NCBI GenBank assembly: GCA_023846275.1
Contig: CM043868.1
Span: 8,699,653 to 8,763,652, forward strand
Length of the DNA stretch: 64,000 bases
DNA from: Vanilla planifolia
Lineage: Eukaryota; Streptophyta; Magnoliopsida; Asparagales; Orchidaceae
Direction of reading: 5' to 3'
Of this stretch, positions 41,801-54,345 are shown piece by piece. The notes under the pieces are model-generated. The model ran no database searches and was not told the DNA's origin. It was given only the letters and a program-made list of their open reading frames with translations. How positions within the stretch are numbered: position 1 is the stretch's first letter; each line of letters starts with the position of its first letter. A program made the translations under genes and the position numbers.

Positions 41801-42976
41801 GTTTTAGTTTTTAGAGAATTCTAATTTTTATCAACTTATTATCATTAAATTCTAAATAAATCATTTTTTGATTTTTTTTATTTGCCTCCCTCCTTTTAGA
41901 AATTATAGTTTTTTGGTCCAATGTACAAATTTTTGAGAAAAAATTATAATTTATAAAAAAATAAAAAATTTATAAAATTATTATTTTGTACATTTATTTA
42001 CCTTCAATAAAATTTATAAGGGTTTTCTCTTTGTTTAAAGCTATGTCAACCCTAATTATATATTTTTTAAATTAAGCACACGATAATTTTTTAATAAAAT
42101 TTTTAGAAGTTATATAATATGAGAGGAATTGAGGAATTATTTGAGTTAATTAAAAGAAAAAAGAGAAAGTTTTATGAAGATTTTGTGAGGAAGTAAAAGT
42201 AATGGGAAGAGAGAGAATTTGATCTAAGGTAAACCATAAGGAGGCAGAAGCAAAGGAAGACACCAATTACAAGACATGATAATGACATTGAAGCTTTGAG
42301 GTAGACTAACTATATAGCTTGATGTATTTGATTTGCTGAATTTTTTATTGTAAATTAAGCATTAAATTGGAAAAGTTTCATATGCTTGAAGTATAGGACA
42401 TATCACATAAATTCATATTTTTGCATGTTGAAGTTGTAATGGAGTGAATGAATTTCTTTTACTTACAAAAATCAATGTTTTGGATGATCAACAGATTATG
42501 GATGAGTAGATTGATACAAAACCTTAATAGCTTTTATTTAATTTCATTATTATAAAAACATGTTAGGGTTAGCTAATGATTTTTATGTATGATACGACAT
42601 ATTTCACCACATGTGACATATTTATATAGCTTAGTTGCATGGAATAGGGGAAAAAGAGGAAATGATATTTTTTAAATCAAATAAATAAAATTATTTTATT
42701 AAAAAAATTAAAAAAAATATTATATAGGCCAAAGACAAAAAGGTTAGTTCTTAGGAACAAGGCTTTAAACTAGAAATGGTTTGTTTATTACATCATTAAA
42801 AGGGGAATAGCTCACTCCTAATTATTATCTAAAGGTGTAACCTAATCATAAGACAAATAGTAAGGTGTATCTCCTTTTAGAGTATCGTCCTGTGTTATAA
42901 TATACATAAAATGTTAATAAAATATATAACATTTGTTTTGAAGACTAAACCTAAATGTAATCATAAAAAAGAAAAA
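38843..42976. repeat. 4-kb tandem block, copy 2
   Basis: Collinear with copy 1 over its whole length, with an offset growing from 4015 to 4140 bp through small insertions. Similarity is high by eye but shows many substitutions, so the duplication is not recent. A 108-bp segment (39278-39385) is inverted relative to copy 1. The two copies meet directly with no coding internal region between, so they are unlikely to be the LTRs of one intact element. A tandem duplication or recombined giant LTRs are both possible. Confidence 0.9.
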
Positions 42977-44690
42977 AGTTGGAATAAAAGCATTCACAAA
43001 TAATGAGTTAAAATGAGAAATAAAATAATAATCAAAATAATTAAAAAGGAAAGATAAAAGGATTTAACCTAAAAAGTGAGACAAGTGCATTAGCATATTA
43101 GTCCCATTCTAAATGATTTTGCTTAACATTAGTTATTTTATGCTTTATTATTTAGACTTAGTATATAACATGACCCTAATTTATATGATTTTGTGTTCTT
43201 AATATATAGATTATGTATATCAATCTCATGTTAGTTGGCTCAACTTATTTATATAACTTAATATTACAGGTTTTTGAGGACATAATGCAGGATATCAAGA
43301 GAGCAATGATAGAGATATTTAGCTTTGTAGTTTTGTTTTTATGGCATAGATGGATGCATTAGGATTGGATCACATGAGATACATTAGATGCTATTACAAT
43401 AGCATTATATTTTGTTTGACATTTGACATAGTTTGAATATAAAAGTTTTCTTTGAGAAAAAGTTTTAGAAAAGTTTATTTATCTTTATAAAAGAGATTTA
43501 AGATAATTATTCTTAAGCATTTAATTGACTTTCAAAGAAGAATTTTATTTATGTCAAAAAGTTTTACAAAAAATAAAGATGTTTTTATAAAATAAAGGTT
43601 TTCTATGCTCAAAAGAAAAAAATGAATAAACAATTAAGTGGTGTCATATATGCATTTTACTAACGATTAAAGAAGGAAGTATGGGATGCTAATTTATTTA
43701 ATTTACTTAGCTTGTGGTATCATTTATTCCATTTGAACTCCTAATACTTACCCATTATTTTTTATTATTAGGGAAACATTTATTTTTCTTATTAACTCTT
43801 ATGATGGAACACAAACATATACTAATATTTCAACACTATCATGAGTATATTAACCAAAATAAGCTCATATATCATCTTATGGTCTTGTAAAATATTGTCA
43901 AATCATATAGTTTAAATGATCTCATCTCTCTTGTCTTATTTCTCCTTTAGTTTTATTTTCTTATTTCACTCATTTTCTCTATTTCCATATACTAACTCTT
44001 TTCATATTTGTTTCTTGCCATATTTTGTCTTTTTTTAGCGTCTCTCTTTACATATTCTAGTACACCCATTAGTTGTATCCTTCCATATTCTCATACTTCC
44101 ATTTTTTTTATCTCTTTCTATATTCAACTACTATTATAACAACCATTATCTTATTTTTTTATGCCTATCTTTCATTACTTGGCATGCAATTATAAGTGTT
44201 ATGAACATAATGCATTATGTTAAAGCATGGTTAAAATATAATATTGATGTATTATTAGAAGTATTGTGTTAGTGCATTACATCATAGATAATAACAATAG
44301 TCATACTTATATTATAATTTAATAAATTTACTTACCTACACATTCAAGGGTTGATCCAAATCTATTTTCCTATTCCTTATTTTTGAATTCTTACATGGAA
44401 AAATCATACACAATTTATTCAGTTTGTTATTAATAATAATCCTCTAATTCTCTTTTTATTTCTTCACCAAAGCTCAACAGAATGTTCAAAATTAACTACT
44501 TAACATATTTTCTAATCCTTTTGGCATATTGTATACTCGAGTCTATCATTCTATACATCAAACTTAAAATAGATCTAATAGTAATTCTTTTTCTTATTAA
44601 TGTACTTTAGCCCTGATATATTTTATGTCAACCTCGATGCATCATACGTTGGCCCCAACATAATGTATATTGAGAACAAAACAGTCAAAC
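42977..44690. other. Gene-free AT-rich DNA
   Basis: No recognisable gene or repeat copy. Open frames are short. The 43.9-44.2 kb part is pyrimidine-rich on the plus strand. Confidence 0.5.
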
Positions 44691-44699
44691 TATAATTTT

Positions 44700-47590
44700 C
44701 CTACTCTTGTTTAGCTTATAAAACAATTTCCATTATCCAAAATAAGAAAAACTATCATTCAGAAGAAAGAGAAAATTCAAGCATAAATGTACATATTATT
44801 CACTAAATCCACAACTTTAGCTTCCAAACAAACATTCTTTCTTAACAACTCGTCAAAACATTCATGCAAATATCTGAAGAGCTTATCTTCAAAGATAGTA
44901 ACTCCATAATAACTCTAGCTTAAGGTGTTATGATTTCTCTTTATAAATCTTCAAAATCTTGCTCCAAATGGAGTTCCTAAGCTTACTTTTTACTAATTGC
45001 AATAGCATTCCACTCCAAACTTGCTATTCTTTCCCTCAAAAGAAGTTACTAACACATCTATAAGGTTTGCTTTGAGTTTTCTTACTCTTTTTTCCTTCTT
45101 CTGTTTAAGCTAAATCTCAAGTCTTTCCTATAACATTGTTCAACTACAGCAATTCTAATATTTTCTAACCTAAACTACTTTCCAAAAGAAACCAACTATA
45201 GCCCATCTACTTCACATTTCCCAAACAAAAAGTTTCCTAAAATCTCACTACGATAGTAGCAACTGAAAGTGAAAACAATATACTACAACACTCCCTTTTA
45301 GTTGACTTTTCTCACTAAATTGCTAAAGTAGGTTAACTCTTTCATACAAGAACTAAAGACTCTCACATGTAGCTCTTCCACTCAGTTATTGAGTGTCTTA
45401 TTTTTTCCCTTAATGTCTCTCCTCTTCTCCATAGTAACCATAATCACCAATGTCTTTAACATAGCTATCCTTATGGAACACTCCCAAGAGTTTCCTTGTA
45501 ATTAGCTTAGTGCATATCCGTTAGAAGCTAGTCACTTAAGTCCTTAAAAAAAGATTAAGTCCTAAGCTAATCACTCTTTTACTTTAAGAAGAGTTGAGAA
45601 AGGGAGGAGTCAAGTGAGAATTTTATAATAGGGGTTGGCTATTGTATGTAAGAATTTGGAAAAATAAGAGAAGAAATCTTAATATTGTGTTCGAGTTAAA
45701 GAAGTGAGAAAAGAAAAAGAAAAAGAAAAAGAAAAGGAAGTGTTATGATTAAGAGTGAGAAAAAAGAATTTGGGAAGCTACAATAATAGTTAGGAAAGAG
45801 TTTTAAAGAACAATATTGAAGAATATTTCTTGTGTAGTTAGTAGGAGAGACTAAAGATTTCATGAAGGAAAATTTCTCTAAAAGATAAATATTAGCACCC
45901 TACATAACCTTAATCACATACATCATAAAAATAAAAAAAATTATTCATAAATAAATAAAATTTGAGGACAAACTTATTCCTTAAGTAGGCACCTAATAAT
46001 GAGATAAAACCTAAATTTGACTGCATCCCAAATAAACTTTTATAAAACAAAATTAAAAACTAAATTATTTAGAAAAAAGACCTAAAAGAAGGATTTGCAA
46101 ATACCAACACCATAACCTAGATAATCTCTTATCATGTGATACACTGTCCCATTAGATATTCATCTCAAACTATGACATAATACTAAAATATAAAATAGTA
46201 AATCATTGTAACATTCAACTCTACCTATTATATCTTTTAATAAGTATGATCTATAACCATAGCCTTATAATCCCTAACTCTATATATAATGAATGCATAA
46301 CATATGATATAAATAATATTGAGACTTGTATTGCTTTGTAGATAAATTATTATTATAACAAAATGTACTAAAACTAATAAATGTAAAAAAAGCAACATGA
46401 TAATCAATAACCAGGATATAAAACTATCAAAGCATGTAAAAATATTTTTTCATGTTTATTTAATTATTATAATTTCTCATATATTTTATTCTTTAGAGTC
46501 TTTTTTTCCCTTTTGAGTTTTATCTTTAGGATCTAGTAATATCAATATTTATATTCAAATGATCTTTGCTCGTAAACATCAATAAGTTTACAATCAAAGA
46601 TATAAGGGTAAGGGGACCTAAACCTATACCTTATCTATTCATATATATATATAGAGGTTTGGGGTCTCAAAACAAACCTTAGCCACTTTGTACAAAAGTT
46701 TAGTGGCTATTCAATTAGATTATAACATAATCATGATGTTAATATCTAATAAAATTAAACAATCTTAGACTAATATCCCAACTAATAGTGACTACATAAT
46801 TTACATCTATATGAATTGAGAATAATATCTCTTAAAAAACCAATTCTTATTTTATTATCATAAGTTCTAAGATTGTTTATATACCATTTCATGAACCAAT
46901 GTAATAGATTGTTTTATTTCAAATATAACAAGTTTTTATTTTATTTTATATGAATAATCTTATGTATATACCTTTATTAACATATAAATCAAATAATAAA
47001 AGATAAGATAATCATGTCATATATGTTCTAATAACATTAATAATAAATACAATGTGAAAACATATCAATTATACATTAAAATATATTATTTATTAATTTA
47101 TTAATGTTTTTATATAATAGTTATTAGATTTACTTAAATCTAAGTTAAGATTTATTTTCTCTAGAATTCTTACAAATGGAGTGCATGCATATGAATTACT
47201 ACATACTTCTTTTTAATGTATATATGTACAACACACTTACTATAATTATATAACTCTAAAAGTCTCTTATCTATTTTCTTTTATAATAATACTAACATAC
47301 TATTCAATATCTTTATCTTACTATAGCTTCTATGCAAAACTTTCACACTACTATCCTCTACATTATACATTCTTTTTCTTATACCTCACGAATATATAAC
47401 ATAATGTATTATACTATGACCTCATCAAATCTACATCCTTCTTGACTTAAGAAGACCAACTCAATAATACTTTACTTTTTCTATATACCTTGTTAACCCA
47501 TAGCTTAATGTACCATATGTGACCCCATCATATTATACATTATTTGTAACTGATTAACCCAAGTCAACCATACATTACTCTCTTTTAATA
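44700..47590. repeat. 2.9-kb diverged tandem block, copy A
   Basis: Copy A matches copy B at an offset near 2900 bp. Pairs are GAGTTGAGAAAGGGAGGAGT 45591 / GAGTTTAGAAAGAATGGAGT 48507, GGAAAAATAA(G/A)AGAAGAAATC 45658/48575, ATGTTTATT(T/A)AATTATTATAA near 46452/49350, and AAATCTAAG 47136/50041. It is noncoding. A GAAAAA-type microsatellite lies at about 45710-45740. The start is uncertain. Confidence 0.7.
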
Positions 47591-47599
47591 GGGACAAAA

Positions 47600-50450
47600 A
47601 ATGAAAACAATTTTCTATAGTACTCTGTTTAGCTACCACTTCTAGCAAAACTACAAAGTGAAAATAATTTAGTGTAACACTCCTTTTTAATTATTTCTTC
47701 TAACAATACTACCCAAGTAGGCCCTTTTGTTTAAAGATTGGAGACTCTCCACTACATGTCTTTCTCTTAGTTGTTAAGTCTCTCCTTTTTTTCCTTAATT
47801 TCTCTCCCCTTCAACACACTAGTCACTTGAGTACTTCAAGAAGCTTAAGTCTTAAACTAATGCGATATCCTGGTCCCATAATGTTGGGATATTTTCTCCT
47901 TGGGTCATCCCATACTAACCCAAGTAGGTTTTGTGTACAAAAGGCATATTAATATCTTAAAATCATCGCATGTCATATAAACACAAATTATTCTCTTAGT
48001 AGACAATAAGGGATAATTCATCCCTATATTACTCTACTTAGAAGCTTATTAGGAGTTGTTTTTTAGCTTTAATGACTTCTCTCTTAGGATATCACCAAAC
48101 ACTCTCTCTTCATTCTTTTTAGTCTCGAGTGTCATAGGCCTACCAATTTCCACTTAGTTTATCCTCGAATCATATCAAATTAGTGAGGTTTGACTTTAAC
48201 ACTAAATGTGATGTCTTGGTCTCACTATATTGTTGTATTATTCCCTTAAGTCGCTCATATCAACTCAAATAGATTTTGCTCTTAAAAGACATCTCAATAT
48301 CTTAAGACTATATCATCTTATATAAATATCTAAATCACTCATTTAGTTGTCACTGAAGAATAATTCATCCCTATAATCTTGCATCCAAAAGTCTATTAGG
48401 AGACAATTTTGTTTTAATGATTCCTTTCTCAAGGCCTCACTTTGTATGCACTGCTCACCTTATTTGGTTCCAAGTGTCATAGTTGATTATTCTTTTCCTT
48501 TAAAAGGAGTTTAGAAAGAATGGAGTGGATTGAGAACAATATAAGGGATGTTAAGTATTATGTGGAATAATTTTGGAAAAATAAAAGAAGAAATCTTAAT
48601 TTTATAATTGGGTTAGAGGAGAGATAAAAAGATAAAAAGGAAAGTAGTTGAGAGTGAGGAAAAAGAGTTTAGAAAGCTATAATAACAGCTAGGTAAGAAA
48701 TTTAAAGAAGAAAATTAAAGAATATTTCTTGTGTGGTTAACAAAATAGAATAAAGAATTAATAAAAAACAATTTCTTAAAAAATCAATATCAAGGCCTAC
48801 ATAACCTTGGTCACATACACCATAAAAATAAAAGATTAATCACAAATATATAGAATTTAAGGACACTCTTATTACTTAGGTAAAGACCTAGTAATATATT
48901 AAACTCAAATTTAACTACATTTTAAATAAACTTTCATAAAACTAAAATACAAATTAAAATTATTTAATAAAAATAACTAAATAAAAGATCTACATATACA
49001 AATACTATAATATAGATAATCTCGTAGCATATGATATAAAATATTATTAAACACTAATACTAAGATATGATATAATACTATAATATAAATAAATAAATGA
49101 CTATAGCATCTAACTCTACTCACTATATCCTTTAATCAATATGATTCGTATCTATAATCTTATAATTCTTAATTTGTTTTGTAATTGATGCATAAGCTAT
49201 GATATAAATACTGATAAGACTCTATAATACTTAGCTAATAAATTATTATGATAACAAAGTATAATAAAATAAATAAAAATAAAGATAGTAACATGATAAC
49301 TAATAGTAATGATATAGAATCATCAAGATATATAACCATGTTTTTTTTTATGTTTATTAAATTATTATAATTTTTCATATATTTTATTCTTTATATCTTA
49401 TTTTTTACAATATCTGTATTTATATCCAAATGACATCTATTCATAGGTATTAATAAGTTGACATTCAACTATATAAGGATATAGGGTTCCATATTAATAC
49501 CTTATCCATTCATATATATAGAGATGTGTGATCTTAAACCAACACCTCAACCACTTTGCACAAAATTTTAATAACTATCAAATGAGGTCATATGATAATC
49601 ATGGCAATAGCATCCAACAAAGGTTAAGATCTTAGATTAATATCCTAACAAATGGTAACTATCTAATTTACACCCATATGAGCTTGAAATAATACCTCAA
49701 AGAAAACCCAATTCTTATTTCCCTTTCACAAGTTATAAGATTGTTTATATGCAATGTCATAAACTAAAGTAATAGATTATTTCATTTCAAATATAATACA
49801 TTTTCCATTTTATATAATCTCATGTATTTACTTTTATTAAAATATAAATCAAAAGAATAAAAAATATCATGGAAATATACAACCACATACTAATGAAATC
49901 TCAATAGCTCATATGATAATCATGCCATATATGTTGAGTAGCATTAATAATAAATATCATGTGAAAATATATCAATTATAAAATGTATTATGTATTAATT
50001 TACTTTTGCATTTACATTATAGTTACTAGATTTATTACCTAAATCTAAGATGAGATTTCTTTTTCTAATACTTTTTCTTTATATTTCTTACAAATGGAAT
50101 ATGTGAACTTGAATTACTACATACTTCTTACTATAGTATCAATAAATCATTATTGATCATTATCCTATTATAACCCTCCATGCAAAGCATCCATATCATA
50201 TCATCCTCTAAATTATACTTTCTTTTTCTTATAGCTCACTAAACTATAACATAACATATTGTACAATGAAACCATTAAATCTATATCCTTCCTAACTAAA
50301 ATAGACCAACCTAATAGTACTTTCCTTTTTTCTTATAGGCTCACTAATCCATAGCTTAATGTATCATATGATGAGCCCACCATATTTTATGTTCCTTAAA
50401 ACCCATTTAACTTAGACTAACCATACCTTACTCTCTTATTTACCTTCATT
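47600..50450. repeat. 2.9-kb diverged tandem block, copy B
   Basis: Collinear with copy A but with an extra 500-600 bp near its start, made of an internal tandem pair (listed separately). Copies differ by frequent substitutions, so this is older than the 4-kb duplication. The ending near 50.28-50.42 kb (CATAGCTTAATGTATCATATG) matches 47.5 kb, where copy A ends. No coding frames. Confidence 0.65.
47861..48480. repeat. 346-bp tandem pair inside copy B
   Basis: Unit 1 begins TGCGATATCCTGGTCCCA at 47861 and unit 2 begins TGTGATGTCTTGGTCTCA at 48207, a period of 346 bp. Shared landmarks include AGGGATAATTCATCCCTAT versus AAGAATAATTCATCCCTAT and (C/G)TATTAGGAG. Most differences fit C-to-T decay of one ancestral sequence. 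Copy A lacks the pair. Confidence 0.7.
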
Positions 50451-50849
50451 GCTTAATCATATCATACATTGGTTCTATTGCATGGTGTATGTAGTTCACG
50501 TATATTATATGATGGTTAGAGTAGACTTTACACAACTAACACTTTTACATGGATTTAAGCTAAACATATTGTATGATGGATTGGTCATATAATAGGTTCA
50601 CTTTCATATGAGAATGAGACTAATGAAATTCACTTAATTTCCTTCCTAATCTAATTGAAACTAATTTCAATATTTAAAATAACACTATCAAAACATATAG
50701 TAGCTAAAACTCCTCATAACTTCCAAAAAAAATCTAATTGAATTAATGAAAACTATCTTAAATTCATCTTACTTTTCTTAGTTAACTATTCTCTATTTTT
50801 TATTGAAAAAACATTTCAATTGTTTATTAAATCTTGATCCTTGAACTAC

Positions 50850-52230
50850 TAGTTTGATAATAAATGGATCATTTTATTATTTTATTTATATTTTTTGTTA
50901 AGTGGTTTAGATCATTCATCTCAAGAATGAATAAGTGAATCAAATGAAAATGCTTGGTATTTACTCAAAGGTTTTATTGGTAGTGTTTGGTGTATATTAT
51001 AACTAGTACTAGAGAAACACAAAGCTTAAGTATTTAGGACAAGACTTTTATGAAGTCTTTTAATTTTGGTGTTAACATGTAAGACTTATAACAATTTATT
51101 TGAAGCATTAGGACAATGGTGAGGATTTGACTAAGGGTGTTAGAGGTTTTCAAATCATATATCCACTAAAATAGGTAACCTTTAGGCATGCATTTTTAAT
51201 ATATAGAATTGGACTAATAAAAATTACAAATATAGATTTATAATAATAAGTCATGGTTAATGTATATAGAATATAAAACCTTAAGTTTATGCAATGGTCA
51301 AATAATATAATATGATTATTTCAAAAGAGTTTGTATGAATGTCTTATAAGTTAATTCAATTATTGAGTTTCAACTTATCATATAGTACAATCCTACTTAT
51401 CATGTAGTATAATTATCTTATATCATGTCTAAAAGAGAAAAGCTTAAGACATTAATGTATTCATGTTGTGTAATTCAATATATCATATAATATGAACTCT
51501 ACTCAAATAAAGAGTATGCATTTAGTGTAGTTGAACTAAGCATATTATAAATTATGATATTATCCCATAAGATAATATGATTGTGTTATGTATATGGAAA
51601 TCAACATTTTCATAGAATAAAATATTGGTTGTATTATATGATAATCTACATTTTAGAAAGATAAAAAATGAAAAGTTGGCATATGTAGGAATATAGTGCT
51701 TAGTATAATATGATATTGTACTATCTTATTGTATGATTTTTTATTAGTACAATAGATACCATAGTTGGATAGTATCATGTCTTGGATCAGTTTATTTATG
51801 TACACCATATAATGTGATCTTTAGATCAAACATTACAATCAACATATGATTTGTGAGTAAGACTAGTAGATTGAATTATGAGAAAATTTATAATAGCCAT
51901 TAAGGAGTGTTTGAAGTGTTTAGAGATCTTGAAATTCTTATATAAAGAGATCTAAGTATAGTGTATGATCAATTTCATATCATTAACAAGCATAACAAAG
52001 TGCAAGGTTGTAAGATTCAAGCATAGATCTTATTCTATTCTAGTCTTTCTTCACTCTTTATGTCTCTTAAACTAAGTTAAAAATCTTTTTACATTATTTT
52101 GCAACACTTTAATGTGCCTCTGGATAATTGTATTGGGTTGTGAGACTTTATACTTTAAGCTTTTACTTTGTATCTTTTGTCTCTTTATTGGGATTTTTTT
52201 CTTTTTTATCCTATATTAGTTTTTAGTCAT
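50850..52230 (+). mobile_element. LTR-like sequence 1 (Copia type, decayed)
   Basis: It begins near TTTGATAATAAATGG (about 50869), continues CATCTCAAGAATGAATAAGT, and has a long middle rich in ATAGTACAAT/GTATGAT motifs. The same layout is seen in the copies starting near 52265 and 61085. No PBS or coding region follows directly. Limits are approximate. Confidence 0.35.
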
Positions 52231-52264
52231 TATATTATTAAGCTCTTAATCTTTACATTATTTA

Positions 52265-54345
52265 TTTGATAATAACAAAATTATTATATTATTATTATTA
52301 ATATATGTTTTTATATTTTTTTTTGATCATGTATCTCAAGATTAAGTAGGTCAATCATATGGTCAGCTAATCACTTAAGTCAAAAAGCTTAACGATGGTA
52401 TTTTGGTATAAACTATAACTAACACTACAAGAAACACTAGCTTAAGTAACAACTGGAGAAGATTTTTATTGAGTCATCATTATTGGTATTAAAATGTTAA
52501 AACCTATAAAAATTTTTTAAGATATTAAGTTTCTATGAGATTTGAGTGAAAGTATTTAAATGATTTCAAGCAATTTTTTACTCATGAACATTTTAGTTTT
52601 AAAGCATGCTTCCCATCTACATTAATCTGTATATATATTCTTTGCATTAGAATATTACATACATAATAAATTGCATTCAATATACACAATTAAGTTAGAA
52701 TTTAAAAATAAATTAATTGAGTTAAAAATGTATTTTTTATTAATCATATTTTTATAATATAAATATTATACAATACAATTAGTTAACCATTGGATCAGAT
52801 AGAGAGCAGATCATAGGCAATCCTAGGTCAAGTTGATTGGATATATTTATCATACACATATGATGCTCCTATGTCACAAGTATGCCAATATTTTTTGGTA
52901 AATGATTATTGAGATTTAAAGTTATTAAGTATTGTGTAGTATAATAAATCTAATAATACTCGTATGTCCGTTCTTCTAAAGGATCAAACATGAGTTTGAA
53001 CAGAGCAATGTTAAGGATGAGCTAAAATTTTTATTATCATATAAGTATGAAATAACTTGTGTATAAATACAATCACTTTATTAGGTGTGGACTTAGGTTA
53101 TGAGTGGGATAAATTTATTATATCAGTATGATACACCTTTCATACTAATATAATACCATTTTCCCAAGAAAACATAATTTAGGACTTAGTCATTAAGTGA
53201 GTATATTTGAGTTGTATGAATATGATTTGCCTATAGTATGAGTATGAAACTTTATGATATATATGTAAGCTAGTTTTATAACTCATCGTAGTGTATGATC
53301 ATGCATTATACAAAAAAATTTTGAGAGCTCTGAAAAATTAGATGTGAAAGATTTGTGTTATTCATACAAGTACGATATCCTTATTGTATAAGTATGATCT
53401 ATTGTGTAATGAAAAAATGAACTAATCAAATAGATTTGATTTGTTAGATGATGTATATATTCATATTTTACTTGTATGTTCTCTTAGATTAGATAGTATA
53501 ATTATTTCAAAATACTGAATAATAATTTGTTTGATTAGTTTTTATAAAAATTTGTATGGTAATTTGGATGGATTATTAGAGCTATTGATGAGCTTAGAAA
53601 TGTCTAAAAAAACCTGTCCACACATGGTGTTAGAGGTTAATTCTTAATTTTCTCATCTTTATGAAAGAACTAGTCATTTGGAATCATCACAACTAAGTAA
53701 AGAGGAAAGCAAGGTCATGATTGCTTGAATTGATATCATCTTTACAAGACTTATTTCCTTATTGAGCTATGTTGCATAGTATTTTATAATAACTTTCTTT
53801 GGGCAACATTGCATATCTTGTTTAATTATACTTCTATTATAGGACTATTATATTGAGCTTTGTATTTAATTTCTTTGTTTTATGGTTAGGATTTTATAAT
53901 TACTTTTTGTATTAGTTTTTTACTTATTTGTAAGTCTTTTGGCTTAATGCTGTAAGATTTTTAAATTGATGTTGTAGTCTTTATAAGCCAAATAGACTTT
54001 TTTAAATTGTTTTGATAAGCTTTTATAAGTAAGTGTTAAGATCTTTTAGCCTGTGCTTATAGGGAATTTTGAACTAATGTTTAGTGTTTTACTTAGCCTT
54101 CTAACCAAGGGTAGAGATAAATCATATTTTGGATTGAACCACTTGAAATTTTTGTACCTTTACTTTGCACTCTCACATAATATTTTTCAAACTTACATTG
54201 GATTTTATAAGACTCTTTTAAAAGCATGGTTAAGATTTGTAAATGATTTCCACTACTACATTTTTAAGTTGAATTAAAATTTTCTTTAGTTTGTTATTTG
54301 CAAAATTCACCCCATTTTTGGATATCATGCTCCCAATTTTTTTAA
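52265..54345 (+). mobile_element. LTR-like sequence 2 (Copia type, about 2.1 kb)
   Basis: The start TTTGATAATAACAAAATTA and ATCTCAAGATTAAGTAGGTC are typical of large plant Copia LTRs. Near the end are GGGTAGAGATAAATCAT (54109), CCACTTGAAATTTTTGTAC and AAATTCACCCCATTTTTGG, the last being the usual ACCCC box. The copy at 61.08-62.9 kb has the same words in the same order. No primer-binding site is evident after it. Confidence 0.5.

Noticed and set aside
34823-42976. The two 4-kb blocks as the LTRs of one intact retrotransposon
   Set aside because: They abut directly with no primer-binding site, coding region or polypurine tract between them.
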